From contig JADNYJ010000267.1 of NCBI GenBank assembly GCA_015501075.1, forward strand, positions 1 to 45,979: a stretch of DNA of 45,979 bases, in the 5' to 3' direction. Positions 22,866 through 33,623 of this stretch are shown here, piece after piece. Below the pieces are notes generated by a model. The model was not told where the DNA came from. It did no database searches and was given only the letters and a program-made list of their open reading frames with translations. This stretch comes from Gymnopilus junonius (lineage: Eukaryota > Basidiomycota > Agaricomycetes > Agaricales > Galerinaceae). Position numbers and translations under genes: made by a program. Position 1 is the first letter of the stretch; each line of letters starts with the position of its first letter.

Positions 22866-24098
22866 TTCCATCCGTTGTTTTGTCGCTCATCACGGAGTCT
22901 TTACATATCTGTGTTATTAGACTATCATATGCTCCCAGTACTTTGGTTGGTTCCCTTCCTTCTGCTTCTGATGTGGTCTCATTTATTCGTCTATAGAGTT
23001 AGGTTTCTTGCCTCTGACATAAATCACTTACATGACCTGCCGCTGCAATGCAATCAAAGCTATTTTGTATTTCCTTACTTTTCACTTCCTTCGATTCTTG
23101 TTCAGGCGACACTGATAGCACGCCCTTTAGCATATTGCTGGCTTTGAATGAACCCAAAACCTGTTCCACTGCTGGCACCAACCTCTGTTTCTTTGGGAAA
23201 CAGCATGAAAGAAACACGTCACCTGATTTCTTTTAGGTGTTTCTCAAGAAACCAGCATTCGGCCTTGCCTAATTTGGTATGGCCGACCGGTGTTTCTCAA
23301 GAAAACAGTAGAAAAAAAGTCATATGACGTGTTTCCTAGGTACTGTTTCCTCAAGAAACACTACTCAGTGCCAGCAGTGTTCGGGGTGTCGGTCCCCTGC
23401 CTAGCTGTGGCTGTGTTTCCGGATCAAAGCGCCCCGTCACATCCGAACATGGGCACACCGCACGCCTGTTTGAGGTTCATCTAGACTCTTCGTCGTTTGA
23501 CACGTTACCGCCAGATGCCAAACCCCATTTCAAATTGTTAGACTTACCCAATGCCAACATTATTGTCTCAATTCCTCGCCGGTTACCTACATGCCTACCT
23601 ATCTGCTCATGCGCGACGCATCTGAAATCCCTATTGCCAGTTACAGGATATTAGCGTGCCATCTGATTAATATTTACGCCAAATGCCTTTACGAGTCTTT
23701 TGAATTTGCGAAATGTCACAGGTGGCATGAGGATACCGTGGTCGAGTTATTCATTCCTCGCATAAAGTATCTATCTCTCTGGTCTGCTGATCCCTTTTCA
23801 TCTCTCTTCCTACAGGAACTCGTCTCACGACACCTTCCTTTCATCGTGCATCTGACCTATTTTCCCTCGTGAGTTGCCTAACTTACATCAATGCTGACGT
23901 AGAAGTTGAGTCTAAAACCAGGATGTCAAACTCAATTTGTCGAGTTTTTCCTACCCATGGGCAGCGTCGGGCTTCACGCTGGAATGCTTTAAATACAACC
24001 AATTCGAAATAGGGGGTTCGACTCGCCCTTGAACGCATTATTCTCATTTCCTTCCTGTTGAACTCATCAAGAATTAATACACCATACCCAGTTCATCT
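22866..24098. other. Intergenic region between RPC40 and the dehydrogenase
   Basis: Holds the palindrome cluster at 23187-23359 and an unrecognised open frame at 23591-23872 whose coding status I cannot support. An AT-rich TTTAAATAC near 23988, about 110 bp before the dehydrogenase ATG, could be its TATA element. Confidence 0.4.
23187..23359. repeat. Cluster of four near-palindromes
   Basis: The units are GTTTCTTTGGGAAAC (23187-23201), GTTTCTCAAGAAAC (23239-23252), GTTTCTCAAGAAAAC (23292-23306) and GTTTCCTCAAGAAAC (23345-23359). Spacing is about 52 bp each time. Their spacing and similarity are not random. Function is unknown; a transcription-factor array or a fold-back transposon relic are both possible. 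Confidence 0.65.
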
Positions 24099-26160
24099 AT
24101 GGCGATGCGCGCCGTAGTTTATGATAAACCGTTCACTGTTACTATCCGAGAGGTCGAGAAGCCAAAGATATTGCACCCTGATGACATCATTGTCAAAAGT
24201 ACGCTTTCCTTGATTTGAAGCATCACGGCTGATTTAATCGTCATCAGTAACGACTTCATGCATCTGCGGAAGGTAGCAGCTTGCTCTTCTAATGTCTTTA
24301 TTGTGTTTCTGATATAAAGCTATCGATATGTACAGCGATTTGCACATGTATGAAGGACGAACGGCAGCTCAGCAGGGAATAGTTTTTGGGCATGAGAAGT
24401 AAGTGATGACCGCCATACCAAACAGGCCCGACTTTCTGACCTACTTGCGGATCACAGTCTGGGCATTGTCGATGTACGCTCATCGAATATTTTTAAATGA
24501 AGGGATTTCTGATGGCAATAACAGGAAGTAGGTCCTGGGGTCACGGTGAGCACACATCAACCCCATTCTCCTGGAACATGGACTAATCTCGACGGGTTCA
24601 GGTCTTGACGAAAGGAGATCGTGTGGTTATGCCTTTCAACGTTGCATGCGGTCGTTGCACCAATTGTGAGGAAGGGCGATCTGCATTTTGCACTCAAGTC
24701 AATCCAGGCTTCGTACGTCTTACGCAGTAAAGCACTTTCCTTAATACAAGCAGCTGAATATCTAAATATAGGCTGGCGGGTATGTCGTTAATTTGTGATT
24801 CTGCTTATACCTGGTCTTATTCAGGTGATGCCAATTGCTACAGAGCTTATGGGTATGCGTTCCTTGGTTTCGTCTTCATTTGTATCCTTCTTACCCGAAC
24901 GCCTTCCTCAGATATGTAGCCATGGGACCTTACCCGGGTGGACAAGCTGTAAGTCTTAATAATATACGACTCAATGATTTAAAAAAACTTCATGATTATT
25001 CAGGAATATCTCAGAGTTCCATTTGCCGATTTCAACGCCCTTAAACTTCCGCCTGGCACAGAGCACGAAGCGGACTTTGCAATGCTTGCTGACATTTTCC
25101 CAACTGTGAGTAATAGTCATGCCCGACCGACAAGTTTACTAATCTGTGTTCTGCGCTTGGCGATCAGGGGTGGCACGGTGTGCAGATCTCTGTGGGTCCA
25201 AGTTTCTAATCTCATCTGAAAATGAGAGGCTACAATTCGAACTGCGTAAAGGGATTCAAACCCGGAGAGTCCATTGCCGTTTTCGGAGCTGGTCCAGTTG
25301 GATTGATGGCAGCTTATTCTGCGCTTTTACGCGGAGCTTCTGAGGTTTATGTTGTTGATCGTGTCCCCGAGCGCTTGGCGAAGGCAAAGGAAATCGGAGC
25401 TGTTCCCATCGACTTCAGCAAAGGCGATGCCGTTCAGCAAATTTTGGACATACGCGGAGGGTAAGCACCTCTCGTAACCATCTCACGACTTTTCTAAATG
25501 TCATGAACTACTGTGCAGGAAGGAAGTAGACCGAGGTGTTGATGGTAAAGTTCCTTGTTCTAAGCGTGTGAGTCTTGATATGTTTATCGACTTATTTCAC
25601 TTTTAGCGGTTGGCTATCAAGCCACGAGTGGGGATGGGAAGACGGAGCAGCCAAACGCGGTTCTCGAAGCTCTCATTCGTGTTGTGAAGCCCACTGGCGG
25701 CTTGGGTATCCCGGGCTCTATGTACCAAGTGACCCAGGCGCCCCTGATTCTGCTGCTGCGAAGTGAGTAGTATGACAGTCTTGGTTCAGATGCTTTAATA
25801 ATCATCGATTTATCCAGAGGATATATTTCTTTCCCATTTGGTGTGTTCGCCGCGTTCTCATGCTTTACTACTTACTCACTGGTGACAAACGCTCGTTCCT
25901 GCAGGCAAATTGTTCGAGAAAGGTCTAACTATAGGTACCGGTCAATGCAATGTTAAGGTACGTTCTTTGCTATTCTCATCCTGAAAATTCTCACTGTAAT
26001 TATAGTCCTATAATCGTTACCTGCGGGACCTTATTATATCGGGCAAAGCCAAACCTTCCTTCGTCGTCTCCCATAATCTGCCGCTTGATCAAGCAGCAGA
26101 AGCATATGACAAGTTTGACCCCGTGTGGATGGCTTCACTAAAGTTCTGTTGCACCCGTGA
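24099..26160 (+). CDS. Zinc-dependent alcohol dehydrogenase family, glutathione-independent formaldehyde dehydrogenase type, with two frame slips
   Basis: Seventeen exons (the first 24099-24198, the last from 26006) encode a medium-chain dehydrogenase resembling glutathione-independent formaldehyde dehydrogenase, an NAD-dependent zinc enzyme. Visible motifs are the catalytic-zinc segment TTSCICGSDLHMYEGRT, GHENLGIVDEVGPGV, the structural-zinc cysteines in CGRCTNCEEGRSAFC, the Rossmann loop VFGAGPVGLMAAYSALLRGA followed by VVDR, and VDAVGYQA. Two exons are tiny: 24772-24779 (8 nt) and 24844-24852 (9 nt). Exon 14 (25607-25762) is one base short near 25712 (CCCGGG context), and exon 17 one base short near 26120 (CCCC context). 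The natural stop is TGA 26158-26160; as written the frame runs on to 26182. Both slips are in homopolymer-like runs, so sequence error is likely. Confidence 0.88.
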
Positions 26161-26182
26161 GGAGTCATCGCTTTACTACTAG

Positions 26183-27006
26183 TTAGCAGGAAGTCAATAG
26201 CTCCTTTATTCAAATTGAATTTGAGATCTATCTTCGACTTGGAATCTCTCTTCGACGTGCGATCCAAAAAATTCCAAGCAGCCAACCATGACAATCATCA
26301 TGCCTCAAGTTAGATCCTAAGATACCAAGCAGGAAATCCAGATGCACATCGAGTGGCTTTCTCGTATGAAGGAAGAGTCAGTGCTATTTGGAGATCTCGG
26401 TCATTTCGCATCAGGAGTCGGTCAAACGTACAACATCGTGAGTGAGAGCGTCCTCCATTGACTTGGCAATTCCAGCACCGTAACGTCGTCGATCTTGTCC
26501 TGCCTCCTTCACAAATACGTTACGTAAAGGTATATGTTTTGAGCTCGAAATCTATAGTCTCTCAATCACTTTGCCACTTCGTCCAAGTAAGTTAATGCCT
26601 GCAGCGGCCTGTGCGTTTCTTAACCCTCCAAGTCCGTGGAAGCTTATATACTAAAACAAGGCAGTCTATTAAAATCTATCTTATTCGGACATTCTTACCT
26701 GTCCCCGAGCAGCCTTCATGCAAAAAGAACTTCAAGAATCAACTTTTTTTACCAGGAAGTACCTCCGCGGGAGGTACAGCTCTCGGGTTATAAGGTGAGG
26801 GATAACTTTTCAATCGTTGTGCCATATGGAAATTGCAATTCATCCACACCATTACGATAATAAAAGATTTCTTCTGTCTATAAATGAAATATTTCGGCGC
26901 TGGGATCTCATTTCACTCGGTAAACCCCAAGGTACTTCGCAGAACTGAGAATCTGCAAGCCAACTTCATGTGAAACAGACGAACCGTTTTTGCCCATGTT
27001 TGGGGA
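26183..27006. other. Intergenic region, no gene called
   Basis: A possible coding fragment near 26336-26440 reads QMHIEWLSRMKEESVLF and ends at a GTGAGT donor, but I could not find partner exons and do not recognise it. The rest shows nothing. Confidence 0.3.
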
Positions 27007-27016
27007 ATATAAAAGC
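27007..27016 (+). promoter_or_regulatory. TATA box of the thaumatin-like gene
   Basis: ATATAAAAGC lies about 70 bp before the ATG at 27078, an ordinary fungal distance. Confidence 0.5.
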
Positions 27017-27077
27017 AAAGGAAAAAAGACAGTCAATCCAGAGCCTCTAGAGATACTCTACTTTAAAAACCCCTGCA

Positions 27078-27881
27078 ATGCTCTCTCTTAAAGCTATCTC
27101 GGTTGTAACGACATTTGTCGCTGTGTGTGTAAGAGCAGAGACCCACACAGTACATTTCACGAATTTGTACCCTTTCTCTAATATTGCATTATAACTGTTA
27201 TTAACAAAAGTATTAGGTGTGGCTTTGGTACCGTAAGAATCTATGGTGCTTACTCCCATCGTGAAATTGACGAAATGATATATATCAGCCCACTTTGATT
27301 CGAGGTCCGAATGTTCTCTCGACGGGAGGTGATTTTACCATCAATGGCCCTCTCACTGGAGCTATCGCGTAAGTATCAGGTGCAGCATCTGAACGATCTC
27401 GATCTGATATTCCTCCAGATATTTGCAGACGGGGAAGTGAATATTGTTAGTACCTTGTAAACGTTGCTGACCATCGTAACAGGTGGCTGCAGTTTTAATG
27501 GAGAGGGATGTACTCTTATCGAAACTATGCTGATTAATCCCACTTCCCCTGGCAGCGGATCGAGCAGTGATATATCGCTTATTCCTCCGTACGTGCAGTT
27601 CTATGTCAACTCCTTTCCTCTGACGTTTTGATTACTTATGGGTATCTGGAACTTCAGCCATAGCTTTTCTGTAACCTCTGGATTTGGGTAAGTGCCTTCC
27701 TTGCCTGTCTAAAGCCTTGCTAAACATGACATCTATTAGATATTTTGGCGGTTGCGATGGAGCAGGTGCTGACTGTTAGTTGATTGGAATAATATGCTTT
27801 CCACTGCTGAAGAACTTTTAGGTAACAACCCGAACTGTAACACGGCCTTCCATAATTCTGGAGACAACTTTGTTCAAGTTG
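27078..27881 (+). pseudogene. Secreted thaumatin-like 'glycopeptide' protein, cut off by a retrotransposon
   Basis: Exons, approximately: 27078-27166, 27217-27232, 27289-27368, 27419-27436, 27483-27588, 27658-27687, 27740-27774, 27822-27881. A signal peptide (MLSLKAISVVTTFVAVCVRA) is followed by ETHTVHFTN, CGFGTPTLIRGPNVLSTGG, NGPLTGAIAYLQTG, then GCSFNGEGCTLIET, SSSDISLIPPHSFSVTSGFG, GGCDGAGADC and NSGDNFVQV. This is the basidiomycete small cysteine-rich thaumatin-like family often annotated as glycopeptide. The reading stops after FVQV, one base into the next codon, where the Gypsy LTR begins. The last cysteines and strand of the family are missing and not found on the far side of the element. 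The exon 4/5 junction is also one base out of phase. Confidence 0.8.
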
Positions 27882-28356
27882 TGTTATATACGCGCCTCCG
27901 ACCAACTCCGATCTCCGACTATACGAACTCCGACCTCATGATCCCCTCGAAGTACTACAAGTCCCGGAACATGTAGACACTTAGATTACACGTAGCTAGT
28001 CAACTCCAAGTAGAGCAGAGTAACTTACACGTCTGCCTGCTCACTAGTACACGTACGGTCTCCGCTTAGTTTCCTCCGTAGTATAAAAACCTTAGAACTA
28101 TTATTAGGTACCTCAGTTCGTATATTGTTCATTAATCAATCCACGCTCTCTACTCCGCTCTCTCATTCCGATCCGACTCCGAAATTCGAGACAACGTCCA
28201 GACAACGGAGCGCAACACACACGTTGAAGCTGAAGTCTCAACCCTACATCTACATACGTTACGCTAAGACCAACTCCGACACTGACGTACTCCGACGTAG
28301 CTCCGACGTGGATCTCCTCTGCCTACTCCGCCCTTCCTTTCGTCGAGAACTTAACA
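27882..28356 (+). repeat. Gypsy 5' LTR
   Basis: 475 bp beginning TGTTATATACGCG and ending GAACTTAACA. It is rich in CpG (about 37 by hand count) and in the heptamer CTCCGAC. A TATA-like AGTATAAAAACC lies near 28080. Confidence 0.92.
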
Positions 28357-28393
28357 GTATATATGAACTCATACTGCTTCTGGACTCCCGACT

Positions 28394-29679
28394 ATGCCCA
28401 CCACAACATCCCGTACTACTGCCAACTCCCGTGCAGCTGGACAAAATGAATCCCGCACTATCGTGATTCAGAATGTCAGAGACTACCCTGACCGTCCAAA
28501 CACACAACCTCCGTCCCACCTCAGCACTCTAACTCCTTTACCCTCAGTACCCTCATCAACGAGACAAACCAGTCCCAACCCGTTGCCACCTCCTGGTTCC
28601 CCTGGTGGTGAACCCGACCCCGACGATGATGGCGACGATTTTGACCCCCACCACTCCGATCACTCCGATCATTCTGATCACAACTCCGACCACGACCCCA
28701 CTCCGAATCTCGCTGAAGCCATGATGCTCATGACAAAGAGCTCAGGCGTCGCGATAGCCCTAAGGTTACCAAGACCAAAGCCCGTGAGCCCGACACCTTC
28801 GATGGCTCCGACACCCGGAAACTCAACGGTTTTATTTTACAGTGTAACCTTTACTTCCGAAACAACCGTGCCTACACCGCCGATGAAGACAAGGTACGTT
28901 CGCCCTCTCCTATCTTCACGGCCTTGCGATGGAATTTTTTGAGCCCACAATACTGGACTCAACAACTATTGAACCGTGGATGGACAACTGGCAAGCCTTT
29001 ATCGGCGTGCTGAAGTCCGAATTTGGTCCATTCGATCTGACCTCCGACGCCGCTGTAGCCCTCGAAAACTTGAAGATGCCGAAAACCAAAGGATCATCAA
29101 GTACAATGTCGAGTTCAAGCGCTTGTCTATTCGCTCGTGCTGGGACAGCGTCGCCCTCCGACACCGCTACTACTCCGTCTGGCGGAACGCATCAAGGATG
29201 TTATGGCTAGCCGTGGCAAGCCACAAACTCTCGAAGACCTTCGAGAGCTCGCCCAGGATATCGACACTCGTTACTGGGAACGCGTCCGCGAGAAGCCACG
29301 ACAGGACAAGAATGTGCAAAGGTCCTCCGACAAACCATCCGATCGTACCTCCGACAAGTCCTCCGACAAACGTTCAAACCACAACCACGGCAATAACAAC
29401 AACAACAATAAGTCCTCGCAATCCTCTTCCTACCGCAAGAACAACTCGGGCAACTCCTCCGGCTCGAAAACCTCCGACTCTATCTCCGACAAACTTGGCA
29501 AGGATGGCAAGCTGACCGCCGAAGAACGCAAACGCCGCTTCGACAACAATCTCTGTCTCTTCTGTGGGTCGCTTGGACACCGAGCTAGCGAGTGTCCGAA
29601 GTCCACTTCCTCTGCCTCCAAGGCAAAAGCATGTGCCGCCAAAGTTTCGAATCCCAGCACCGAGGATTCAAAAAAATAG
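28394..29679 (+). pseudogene. Gypsy gag (capsid and zinc-knuckle protein), frameshifted
   Basis: ATG 28394 opens a Pro/Ser-rich N-terminus with an acidic PDDDGDDFD run and repeated HSD units. Frame slips near 28740 and 29085 move the capsid-like region (EPWMDNWQAFIGVLKSEFGP) and then the C-terminal part to other frames. The last part (29137-29679) has Ser/Asp-rich repeats (SSDKPSDRTSDKSSDKRS), an Asn run, and a CCHC zinc knuckle, CLFCGSLGHRASEC (CX2CX4HX4C), near 29552. The protein would package the element RNA. As written it is not translatable as one piece. Confidence 0.8.
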
Positions 29680-29819
29680 TCAGCGGTCCTCATCCCTTCG
29701 CACACACTGGGGATCGCGTTGACACTGGCTGTGTGCATACGAAGGAAGTAAGGCTCAATGCGTCCGCTCTTTCTGACCCCGACTCTCTCCGACTCTCGTT
29801 AACATCTCCGCTCCGACCC

Positions 29820-32800
29820 GACCTTAAGTCACTAACGTTAATTGACTCTGGCTCTAGCCATTGTTTTGTTGATACCCTTTTTATCCATTCTAATAATTTA
29901 CTCCCTTCTCCGATCGATCCGGTTAAGCTCAAACTGATTGATGGCTCCTACGGCAACATGATTACTGAAACCCTCTCCATCCGATTACATTCCCTCTGGT
30001 GAAACTATTACCATTGACTTTTTCGTAACCTCGCTGGACTCCTCCTGTGTTCTGGTTCTAGGATATAACTGGCTCTTCCGCTACAATCCGTTGATTGACT
30101 GGAAATTGGGCCGTATCGACTTCCGTTCCGAACTACTTGACAACCCGGCTCCGACGTCATCCCATAGGCCAGCTCTGCTGCCTACACCTCCATTATTGGA
30201 ACCTCCGACCCCTCCGCTTCCTCCGACTACTCCTAGGTTACACCTCCGACCCCTCCGACCTCTGTAGCATCTTCTGATGCACCTCGCGTCTCGCTAATCA
30301 ACGCAGCTGCTTTCGCAAGAGCATGCAAGTTACCTGGCCTCAAAGTTTCACAGTTCACCTCTCCGATCCCGCCATCTCCGCTCATGCCGCTTCCATCTCT
30401 GACGAAGCGCCTGATCTGTCTAGTATTCCTCCTGAATACCATGACTTTGCGGATGTCTTCAGTAAATCTAAAGCTGACACGCTCGCACCCCATCGACCTT
30501 ACGACCTCAAGATCAATCTCGAACCTGGCACTTCCCCTCCCGTTGGAAATATGTACTCCCTTTCGCAATCCGAACTTCAATCCCTCCGAGAATTTATCGA
30601 CGAGCACCTCCGAATCGGTTTCATTCGACCTTCAACCTCTCCGCACGGCGCTCCGATCCTTTTCGTTCGCAAAAAGGATGGATCACTATGACTTTGCATT
30701 GACTTTAGAGGATTAAACAAGATCACGAAGAAAGACCGATATCCGCTTCCGCTCATCTCCGACCTCCTGTCCACTGCTGGTAAAGCACGCATCTATACGG
30801 CTATCGACCTCCGACATGCCTATCACCTAGTCCGCATAGCGGAAGGCGACGAATGGAAAACAGCGTTCCAACACGCTATGGATCGTTTGAATGGAACGTT
30901 ATGCCATTTGGACTGTCCAATGCACCTGCCGTTTTTCAACGCTTCATGAACGACATACTAAGTGATTTATTAGATGTGTCTGTCATCGTTTACCTCGACG
31001 ACATCCTGATCTACTCCGATGATCCTACCCAGCATAAGGAACACGTTCGCGAAGTCCTCCGATCTCCGACAACATGGTCTGTATGCCCGCTCCGACAAAT
31101 GCAATTTCTCTATGAACACGGTTAATTACCTTGGATTCATTCTTTCACCAGAAGGCCTCAAGATGGATGAAAGCAAGATCAAGACTATCCAAGATTGGCC
31201 CGAACCCAAGAAGATTAAGGATGTTCAATCCTTCTTAGGTTTCGCGAATTTCTACCAACGATTTATCTCCGACTACTCCGACATCGTTGTTCGCTCACCC
31301 GACTCACTAGGAAAGGAACCCCTTGGCAATTCAATGATGCTGCTCGAAAAGCCTTCAACAAGCTCAAGAAAGCGTTTACAACTGCTCCGATACTTACTCA
31401 CTGGGTTCCCGACCATCGATTATTGTGGAAACTGATGCTTCTGACTACGCGCTTGGAGCGATCCTCTCCATCTGCACCTCCGATGACGAGATTCACCCTG
31501 TTGCGTTTCACTCACATACTTTCACAGGTCCTGAAATCAACTATGACACCCATGACAAAGAACTACTAGCAATCTTCGACGCATTTAAAGTATGGCGACA
31601 TTATCTGGAAGGCTCCGCTGCTCCGATCGACGTCATCACCGACCACAAGAATCTAACATATTTGCAACTACCAAAGTTCTTACTCACTGACAAGCCTGCT
31701 GGTCTGAATATCTCTGCCAATTCAACCTCATCATCCACTTCCACCCTGGACATCTCAGTATGAAACCTGACTCTTTAACTAGATGATGGGACATCTACCC
31801 CAAAGGGGGAAATAGCGACTATGCAAGCATTAACCCAAGCAACTTCCGACCCATTTTTACCCAAGAACAACTCTCCGCATCCCTCCGTGCCACCCAACTC
31901 TTTGAACCCACCCTCCATGCAGTATCCCTCATGGACTCTGACCTACTCCGACATGACATCCTCACTGCGCTACCCTCCGACCCAGTTTACCTTGCTCACA
32001 TGAAGGAACCAAAACCACACTGGTCCCTTGATCCAGATGGTTACCTCCGTCATGAATCACGCATCTATGTTCCTGACGCATCCAACCTCCGACTCTGCAT
32101 CCTCTGACACAAGCATGATCATATCCTTGCTGGACACCCTGGACAAAATAAGACAACTAGTCTTATCCTTCATGAATACACCTGGCCTGGACTACAAGAC
32201 TTTGTAAAGAAGTATTGCAAATCATGTACAACATGTATGCATTCCAAACCTCAATGACACAAACCCTACGGATTGCTCAAACAGCTCCCGATCCCCAAAC
32301 GCCCTGGAATTCAATATCAATGGACTTTATCGAAATCCTTCTGATGTCCGATGGACATGACATGATCCTAGTCATTGTTGACCAACTCACCAAGCAAGCT
32401 ATATTCATTCTGACCACCTCCACTTGCACCTCTGAAGACCTCGCCATGCTTTTTGTCATGCATGTGTTCTCCAAGCATGGCATCCCCGAACACATCACCT
32501 CCAACCACAGACCTGAATTCATCTCCCACTTCTTCCAATCCTTAGGAAAAGCACTTGACATGAAACTCCATTTCACTTCTAGATACCATCCTGAAGGTGA
32601 TGGCCAGACTGAATGCACTAATCAGACACTAGAGCAATACCTCTGAATTTATTGCAACTATCAGCAAGATAATTGGTCAAGTCTATTACCTCTTGCAGAG
32701 TTTGCTTACAACAATGGTCCTAGTGCTACTACTGGCATTTCACCATTCTTCGCTAATAAAGGTTACCACCCTAACATGGCTATCCACCCCAAATGCAACC

Positions 32801-33400
32801 TCGCCTCCGCTTGCGCTCACGATTTTGTTGTTGATCTAGATGAATTACACAAAGAACTCAAGAATGCTATCGCTGAATCACAAAAGCATTATCAAGTCTC
32901 CACTGACCTCCAACGAACTCCACCCCCTGACTTCCAAGTTGGACAGCAAGCATTCATCAAAGCAAAGTTCTTCCGCACCACACGTCCCTCCAAGAAACTC
33001 TCTGAAAAATATTATGGTCCTTTTGATATCATCACCAAAGCCAGCACACACTCTTTTACTTTATGACTTCCTGACTCCATGCATGGTGTTACCCTATTTA
33101 CCACTTTTCTATGCTGGAACCGTTTACTCCAAATGATATTCTGAATCAGACTCAATCTCCGCCTTCACCTGTTGAAGTCAAAGGCGAAATCAAATATGAA
33201 ATTGCTGAAGTCCTTGACTCCAAGCTTGATCAATAATGCAAGTGCAAGCTATTGTACTTGGTTCGCTGGTTAGGTTATGAAGGCACCGATGAAGAACAAT
33301 CCTGGCTCCCAGCTACTGAACTCGAACACTGCCCGACCTCATCTCCGACTTTCACTCCACTTACCCCGACAAACCCGGACCTCTTTCATCTCTCACTTAG
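29820..33400 (+). pseudogene. Gypsy pol (protease, RT, RNase H, integrase, chromodomain), multiply broken
   Basis: Protease: LIDSGSSHCFVD near 29837. Reverse transcriptase: from about 30400, with [15 protein letters not shown] then TGA 30689 in place of an arginine codon, [18 protein letters not shown] near 30900, and the YLDDILIYS catalytic motif near 30991. RNase H: TDASDYALGAI near 31430 and NYDTHDKELLAI near 31540. Integrase: an HHCC zinc region (HPGQNKTTSLILHEYTWPG) near 32135, DFIEI near 32320, SNHRPEF near 32502 where the family normally has a catalytic aspartate (SD), and GDGQTEC near 32596. Chromodomain-like LYLVRWLGYEGTDEEQSW near 33255. In-frame TGA codons at about 32104, 32644 and 33063 also stand where arginine is expected. 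Confidence 0.85.
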
Positions 33401-33414
33401 CTTACGATTCACCA

Positions 33415-33623
33415 AAAAACATCATTAACAAGAAAAGACAAGTATATAGAAAAAGACGAGAAAAGAAAGAAAAAAAAAAAAAAAAAAAACTCTACAAAAA
33501 CTACTATCTACTGATGAGCACGCTTTGCTGGTGCCTCATACATCCTCATCCCTTCTAATCCTCCATCATCCTCATCCTCCTCCTCATCCTCCTCTGAATC
33601 TGATGACTCATCCCTTTTCCTCT
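33415..33623. other. Non-coding gap with A-tract in the Gypsy element
   Basis: Between the chromodomain end and the antisense ORF. Contains a run of about 20 A at roughly 33470-33489 and a CT-rich stretch. Confidence 0.5.

Noticed and set aside
23239..23252. Heat-shock element reading of GTTTCTCAAGAAAC
   Set aside because: The TTC and GAA are separated by four bases, not two, so the standard heat-shock element spacing is not met.
23591..23872. 93-aa open frame between RPC40 and the dehydrogenase
   Set aside because: No recognisable motif, no promoter and no splice signals that extend it; likely chance.
32277..32618. 113-aa - strand open frame
   Set aside because: Antisense shadow of the Gypsy integrase core.
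33470..33489. A-tract as a poly(A) tail of a retroposed gene
   Set aside because: It lies between pol and the antisense ORF, on the strand opposite to the one needed for the antisense gene, and no target-site duplication is seen around it.
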